Origin: Spirochaetaceae bacterium
GTDB lineage: Bacteria; Spirochaetota; Spirochaetia; JABEVK01
Length of the DNA: 9,448 nt
NCBI GenBank assembly: GCA_023265735.1
Contig: JAHFSN010000002.1
Coordinates: 1 to 9,448 of the forward strand
Direction of reading: 5' to 3'
The position numbers and the translations under genes are program-made. This document shows positions 6,060-9,448 of this stretch, piece by piece. Within the stretch, counting starts at the first letter, position 1. Every line of letters begins with the position of its first letter. Below the pieces are notes generated by a model. The model was not told the DNA's origin and ran no database searches. It saw only the letters and a program-made list of their open reading frames with translations.

Positions 6060-7809
6060 GGTCGACCCTCACCCGGCCGCCCGGCCCCGGGAGGACGCTG
6101 AGAATTCCCTCGTGGCGCTGCAACAGCGCCTGGATCAGGCGGAAGCCCAAGCCCTTGGATTGGCTGGGTTCGAAGGCCTCGGGGAACCCAGGACCATCGT
6201 CGGCCACCTCCATGAGCAGCCGCCCGTTCACGACGCGGACATCCACAGAGAGCCTCCCGCCGTGGCGGGGGCGCAACCCGTGTTTCTGGGCGTTGGACAT
6301 CAGCTCCGTGAGGATGAGGCCTGCGTCAACGCAGTCATCGACCCCCGCCTGCAGGGGGTCGATGTGGACGTCCCAGGCCACCCGCCGGGATTCCAGACCG
6401 TCCCCGGGATATTGAAGCCGAACCAGGTCGACGAGGTATTCTCCTAGGTCGGGTTTGCCCCCCAGGCCCCGGCCATAGAGCTTTTCGTGGACCAAGGCGA
6501 TGGCCGTGATTCTCTGCCGGAGGGCCATGAACGTGGCCTTTTGGGTCTTGTCATCGGTGCGGTGGGACTGGAGTGAGACGAGGCTGGCCACAACCTGAAG
6601 GCTGTTCTTCACCCGGTGGTGGACCTCACGCATCAGAAGCTCTTTCTCGACCAGCAGGCTCTCGTTCTTCTTGAAGGACTCGAGGAGTCTTTGGGTGAGG
6701 GTCGCCACCTGCAGGACCACAAACAGACCGAGTCCCCACGGGATCAGGCTCCCCGAAGTGGCAAAGAAACCCGCCGAGAGGGAATCGGCGAGGCCGGTGA
6801 TGCCCAGGACGGCGATGCCCAAGAGAAATCCGGCGTTTCCCGGTTTGCCGCGGATCTTTAGGCCCAGCGAAATGACCGCGAAAAGGATGGTGGGGATGGC
6901 CACCGGATAGAAGAATTGAATGGATCGCGTGAGGAGATCCAAGGGCAGGACCACGGCCAGCAGGGCGAATACCAGGGAGGGAACCAGGAGCGCCAGCCGG
7001 GTCTTCGGTCCCCAAATTCCCCGGAAGGCGGACTCAAAGAAGAGCACCGCGGCGGGAATCGGCAGAAACGCCGTCAGGTACTCGAGCCGGATCACGAGGT
7101 CAAACGGGATGCCCGGAAGAAGGCGCACCAGGTCATACTGCCCCGTCACCAGGGGGCGCAGCCCCACGACAAAGGCAAAAATACCCAGGGTAGTGAACGT
7201 TTTCTCCGAGGGGCGGAACCCAAAGAAGAGAAGGGAAACGAACGCGATCGTCGCCAGGGTCGTGGCCAACGCCAGGGCTTGGGCCTCCTCTGTCCACTCG
7301 TTTTGGGACTGGACCCGGGCTGGACCGAGGGTGGGTACCGACCAGAGACCTCCCACCCGGTACACGTTGTTGGACACGAGGATTTCCAGGACGAGCTCCT
7401 GGGCTTCGGGTAGGTCCACGCTCCCCGGGGCGTACGCCGCCACCGTCTTTGTGTAGTCCTTGTCGGCCACCCCCGCCTGGGCCACCACGGTGCCGTTGGC
7501 CTTGATCCGTAGGGCCGTGGACGCCGTTCGGTACCTCAGGCCCAGGGGAGGCGAGGGATCGGGAAGGCGGACCGTGAGGACGTAGGTTCCGCTTCCCCGT
7601 CCATCGGGACCACCCCCCGCGGTCCCGGTCCAGCGGTCGGGGACGGACCTCCATCCCCCTTCAAAGGCCCATTCGCCTACCAGCGGAACGGGCCCGTTTC
7701 CCCAATCGTAGTTCCGAAGGTCGAGGGTACCGCGAACGGCAGGGGCCACGGGCTGGGCGCAGGAAGCCAAACCGAGGACGAGGATGAGGGCACCAAGGTA
7801 CCGTGACAT
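6034..7809 (-). CDS. 7TMR-DISM membrane histidine kinase (HisKA_2 type)
   Basis: This 591-residue sensor kinase has a signal peptide ending in a perfect lipobox L14-A15-S16-C17. A periplasmic beta-rich domain follows (about 25-165), resembling the 7TMR-DISM extracellular fold that often binds carbohydrate-like ligands. Seven hydrophobic segments lie between about 178 and 372. A short coiled linker then leads to the H-box REVHHRVKNSLQ (394-405), with H398 the likely phosphorylated residue. The HATPase domain shows the N-box TELMSNAQKHG (501-511, N506), G1 DDGPGF (537-542) and G2 KGLGF (552-556). The ATG at 7809 has AGGGGA directly against it, too close to act as a Shine-Dalgarno sequence. An extended -10 box 6 bp upstream suggests a leaderless message. 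It lies 53 bp after the unknown gene at 7863-8648, and its 3' end overlaps the receiver gene by 26 bp, tail to tail. The signal sensed is unknown. Confidence 0.93.
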   Translation of the reverse strand: MSRYLGALILVLGLASCAQPVAPAVRGTLDLRNYDWGNGPVPLVGEWAFEGGWRSVPDRWTGTAGGGPDGRGSGTYVLTVRLPDPSPPLGLRYRTASTALRIKANGTVVAQAGVADKDYTKTVAAYAPGSVDLPEAQELVLEILVSNNVYRVGGLWSVPTLGPARVQSQNEWTEEAQALALATTLATIAFVSLLFFGFRPSEKTFTTLGIFAFVVGLRPLVTGQYDLVRLLPGIPFDLVIRLEYLTAFLPIPAAVLFFESAFRGIWGPKTRLALLVPSLVFALLAVVLPLDLLTRSIQFFYPVAIPTILFAVISLGLKIRGKPGNAGFLLGIAVLGITGLADSLSAGFFATSGSLIPWGLGLFVVLQVATLTQRLLESFKKNESLLVEKELLMREVHHRVKNSLQVVASLVSLQSHRTDDKTQKATFMALRQRITAIALVHEKLYGRGLGGKPDLGEYLVDLVRLQYPGDGLESRRVAWDVHIDPLQAGVDDCVDAGLILTELMSNAQKHGLRPRHGGRLSVDVRVVNGRLLMEVADDGPGFPEAFEPSQSKGLGFRLIQALLQRHEGILSVLPGPGGRVRVDLKAPPGPR

Positions 7810-7815
7810 TCCCCT

Positions 7816-7824
7816 AACATAGCA
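7816..7824 (-). promoter_or_regulatory. Extended -10 promoter of the kinase gene, predicted leaderless
   Basis: On the minus strand TGC-TATGTT is followed by exactly 6 bp (AGGGGA) and the kinase ATG. It matches the ileS element in both sequence (TGCTATnTT) and distance. The hexamer 17 bp upstream (7839-7844, TGCCCC) is not a recognisable -35. The box sits in the 53-bp gap after the upstream gene, so the kinase may be transcribed separately from it. Confidence 0.45.
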
Positions 7825-7862
7825 CGTGGCCTATGGCCGGGGCAGAGGGGAGGCGGCGGACC

Positions 7863-8648
7863 CTACATGAATTTCCAGAAACGGTAATTCTGTTTTTCGA
7901 TCTCCCGGTCGCTGGGGAGAGGGAAGAACTTGTTTTGGGTCTGGCTAGCGAACATGAAGCCGTGCCTCAGGTTCCGAAACGGGAGTTTTCCCAGGGGAAA
8001 CGTCAGGGACAGTCCCTTGGTGTGCTTGTCCTTGTACTGGCGCAGCTCCAGGATGGCCTTCTTCAGCACCGCCGGATGGACGTCGGGGATGGGGGGCTGC
8101 ATCAGCGGGTTGGCGTCGATCTCCTGGAGGAACTCCTCAATTTCGAGTTCGATCTGGGTGTAGAACATCTTGGGCGCCCCCACGAAGGTGCTCGGACTTG
8201 TGATGAACTTGCTGAATTCCAGGAAGTTGTAGTCCGACAGAACCAACATCGAAAGGGGAGTGATTTCGCCAAAGATGCGGACAAATCCTGGCTGGTGCCT
8301 CGCATCGTACGCCCCTGGGCTGAGCTCCAAGGTGTAGCCCTCGGGGGTGGTGATGTAGAGGTGGCCTAGGGCATCGTAGTCCACATGTTCCAGCACCCGA
8401 TAGGTGGAAACGTACTTGGTGCTCTTGGGCCGCCCGTCGGCGTGGGGCCGGAGGTCGGTGAGCATTTCGTCGATCTTGAAGTAGTTGTTCCGGAACGAGG
8501 GGTCGAGTTCGGCAAAGATCAGCTTTCCCGCGTAGTACTTGCTTGACCCGCTGATGAAATGCTTCCCGAAGTCTTCGGGGCCGAGTTGGGACCCGACTAG
8601 GGCCGAGTTGGGAAACAGAATCATGTAGAGATGGTTCTCGAAGGCCAT
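7863..8648 (-). CDS. Conserved-looking cytosolic protein of unknown function
   Basis: I do not recognise this 261-residue protein. It has no signal peptide or membrane segment and looks like a folded soluble protein rich in aromatic residues. Visible landmarks are FENHLYMILFPNSALV at the N terminus, KYYAGKLIFAELD (38-50), DGRPKSTKYVSTYRVLEH (71-88), FVRIFGEITPLS (122-133), GAPKMFYTQIELEIEEFL (157-174) and LRHGFMF near 227-233. The C terminus is aromatic and basic and ends FWKFM. The two hydrophobic strand-rich halves could reflect two similar subdomains, but I cannot show this. The ATG is at 8648 with AGGGGGAAG (8651-8659), and a good promoter lies just upstream. It precedes the kinase gene on the same strand (53-bp gap), so a functional link to signalling is possible but unproven. 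Its base composition matches its neighbours. Confidence 0.85.
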   Translation of the reverse strand: MAFENHLYMILFPNSALVGSQLGPEDFGKHFISGSSKYYAGKLIFAELDPSFRNNYFKIDEMLTDLRPHADGRPKSTKYVSTYRVLEHVDYDALGHLYITTPEGYTLELSPGAYDARHQPGFVRIFGEITPLSMLVLSDYNFLEFSKFITSPSTFVGAPKMFYTQIELEIEEFLQEIDANPLMQPPIPDVHPAVLKKAILELRQYKDKHTKGLSLTFPLGKLPFRNLRHGFMFASQTQNKFFPLPSDREIEKQNYRFWKFM

Positions 8649-8666
8649 AGCTTCCCCCTAGTCTCA

Positions 8667-8696
8667 ATTAGGAGAGCCACACTTCTCCGTTGTCAA
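8667..8696 (-). promoter_or_regulatory. Sigma70-like promoter of the 7863-8648 gene
   Basis: On the minus strand a consensus -35 TTGACA (8691-8696) is followed after 18 bp by CCTAAT (8667-8672, 4 of 6 matches to the -10). The predicted start, near 8660, leaves a leader of about 12 bases that still holds the Shine-Dalgarno AGGGGGAAG. This is the best promoter in the window and contrasts with the leaderless-type elements of ileS and the kinase. Confidence 0.55.
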
Positions 8697-8840
8697 GCCG
8701 AACTGGGCTCGAGGGGGGCGCCAGGAGAGGGGAATCCCGGGGTGATCCTTCACTAAGTCATTCTATCGCTGAAAAATAGATGCCGGACATCAGGTGGGGC
8801 GTGCGGGCAGGACGCTTGTCATCGGTCGAGCCGACGTTGG

Positions 8841-8870
8841 TTGACCATCTTTTCCATTTCCAGAGACAAT
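8841..8870 (+). promoter_or_regulatory. Possible promoter of the 8921 membrane protein gene
   Basis: TTGACC (8841-8846, 5 of 6 to the -35 consensus) and GACAAT (8865-8870, 4 of 6 to the -10) are 18 bp apart. They would start transcription near 8877, giving a leader of about 44 bases. It diverges from the promoter at 8667-8696. The rest of 8697-8840 shows only a weak TCTAT/ATAGA dyad (8762-8780 region) and nothing else I can support. Confidence 0.35.
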
Positions 8871-8920
8871 GGTTCGTCCCGGACACCGTTCACGGGGGGC
8901 TGCCGAGGAGGAGTGAACCC

Positions 8921-9448
8921 ATGGTCCATCGAATTCGGACCTTCATCCACGAGAGTACCGCAACGGACGGCTTCTACTTCCTGTGCTGCGGTGTGGGACT
9001 CCTGGCGGGTCTCGTCACCAGCGTGGAAAACCTCGCCGTCGGCTCCTGGGCCATCCTGGCCTGCTTTGCGGCCGTCCCGCTCAACGTGGGGTTTTTGGTC
9101 CTCTTCCTCCGGAAGCGGCGGACATTCCCCCTCACCCTGGCCGTGACGGACACCCTTCTGCTCTCTGTCCAATGGCTTGCCAACGCGGGCTTTGAGGGGG
9201 GAGCCCAGTATTTCTTTGTCTTCGCCTTCCTGGCGGCCCTCTTTCTCCTCCAGGGGTACCGACGGGTGGCCGTCATGGTCTTCAACACCCTGGTCGTCGT
9301 GGGGCTGACCGTCCTAGAGTACGTCGACCCCGGCGTCACGATCAAATACGGCGACCGCCTCTCCCGCTACATTGACGTGGGGATTTCCTTTTTGGAATCG
9401 ATTCTCCTGCTTGTCGTGTCCCTGGCCATCTTGATGCGGATCGTGTCC
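8921..9448 (+). CDS. N-terminal membrane domain of a probable signalling protein (partial)
   Basis: The frame is open from ATG 8921 to the window end (176 codons), so the C-terminal part is missing. AGGAGG (8906-8911), 9 bases before the ATG, supports the start. After a short basic N terminus (VHRIRTFIH) there are about six hydrophobic segments: residues 17-37, 42-64, 70-88, 95-111, 116-133 and 150-173. The GGAQYFFVFAFLAALFLL segment and a short periplasmic stretch before the last helix resemble the N-terminal membrane input domains of many histidine kinases and diguanylate cyclases. A kinase or GGDEF domain beyond position 9448 is therefore likely but unseen. There are no transporter or enzyme motifs. 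It is transcribed divergently from the 7863-8648 gene across a 272-bp spacer. Confidence 0.8.
   Translation, partial: MVHRIRTFIHESTATDGFYFLCCGVGLLAGLVTSVENLAVGSWAILACFAAVPLNVGFLVLFLRKRRTFPLTLAVTDTLLLSVQWLANAGFEGGAQYFFVFAFLAALFLLQGYRRVAVMVFNTLVVVGLTVLEYVDPGVTIKYGDRLSRYIDVGISFLESILLLVVSLAILMRIVS

Noticed and set aside
6916..7456. Plus-strand frames of 165 and 178 codons opposite the kinase
   Set aside because: They overlap each other in different frames and the kinase's membrane segments, and their highly charged Arg/Gly-rich products are typical antisense artefacts.
7830..7842. Small GGCC-TAT-GGCC palindrome between the unknown gene and the kinase
   Set aside because: A 4-bp stem with a 3-base loop and no T-run is expected by chance in DNA of this composition.
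8819..9345. Minus-strand frames of 117 and 123 codons within the 8921-9448 gene
   Set aside because: They are opposite a coherent membrane protein frame that has a good Shine-Dalgarno sequence. Their products are rich in Arg, Lys and Thr and look like shadows.

Overview
The window comes from a GC-rich bacterium, probably with a diderm envelope. Codons ending in G or C dominate, and TTA, CTA and TCA codons are nearly absent from hisF, hisH and ileS. Two proteins carry lipoprotein-type signal peptides. The HisF/HisH pair has motifs (KGVKF, GICVGSQ, PHMGWN) that I associate with deltaproteobacterial-type proteins, and the isoleucyl-tRNA synthetase is the eukaryote-like IleRS2 type. A full-length sensor kinase of the 7TMR-DISM type fits Spirochaetota, Acidobacteriota or Desulfobacterota-like lineages. 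The sequence alone does not settle the phylum.

Layout. Positions 1-116 are non-coding and hold a perfect 7-bp hairpin flanked by short direct repeats, possibly part of a dispersed palindromic element. Positions 117-5568 (minus strand) form one tightly packed unit read ileS -> unknown lipoprotein -> hisH -> hisF, with gaps of 46 bp, a TGATG stop/start overlap and 1 bp. Positions 5569-5675 are a divergent intergenic region. Positions 5676-6059 (plus) encode a stand-alone receiver-domain response regulator. Positions 6034-7809 (minus) encode a membrane histidine kinase (lipobox, periplasmic domain, seven membrane segments, HisKA_2 and ATPase domains). The two genes converge and overlap by 26 bp at their 3' ends. 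Positions 7863-8648 (minus) encode a 261-residue cytosolic protein I do not recognise. Positions 8649-8920 are a divergent promoter region. From 8921 to the window end (plus) runs the N-terminal part of a six-helix membrane protein, probably the input domain of another signalling protein.

How the genes work together. HisH and HisF form imidazole glycerol phosphate synthase. They are cotranscribed with a tRNA synthetase rather than with other his genes. The kinase and the receiver protein probably form a two-component pair, although they are convergent. The most interesting regulatory observation is that ileS and the kinase gene both lack a usable Shine-Dalgarno sequence. Both instead have an extended -10 box of the form TGCTATnTT exactly 6 bp before the ATG, which predicts leaderless transcripts. 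The remaining genes have ordinary Shine-Dalgarno leaders. I found no CRISPR array, phage, tRNA or rRNA gene, and nothing that amounts to an undescribed defence or metabolic system.
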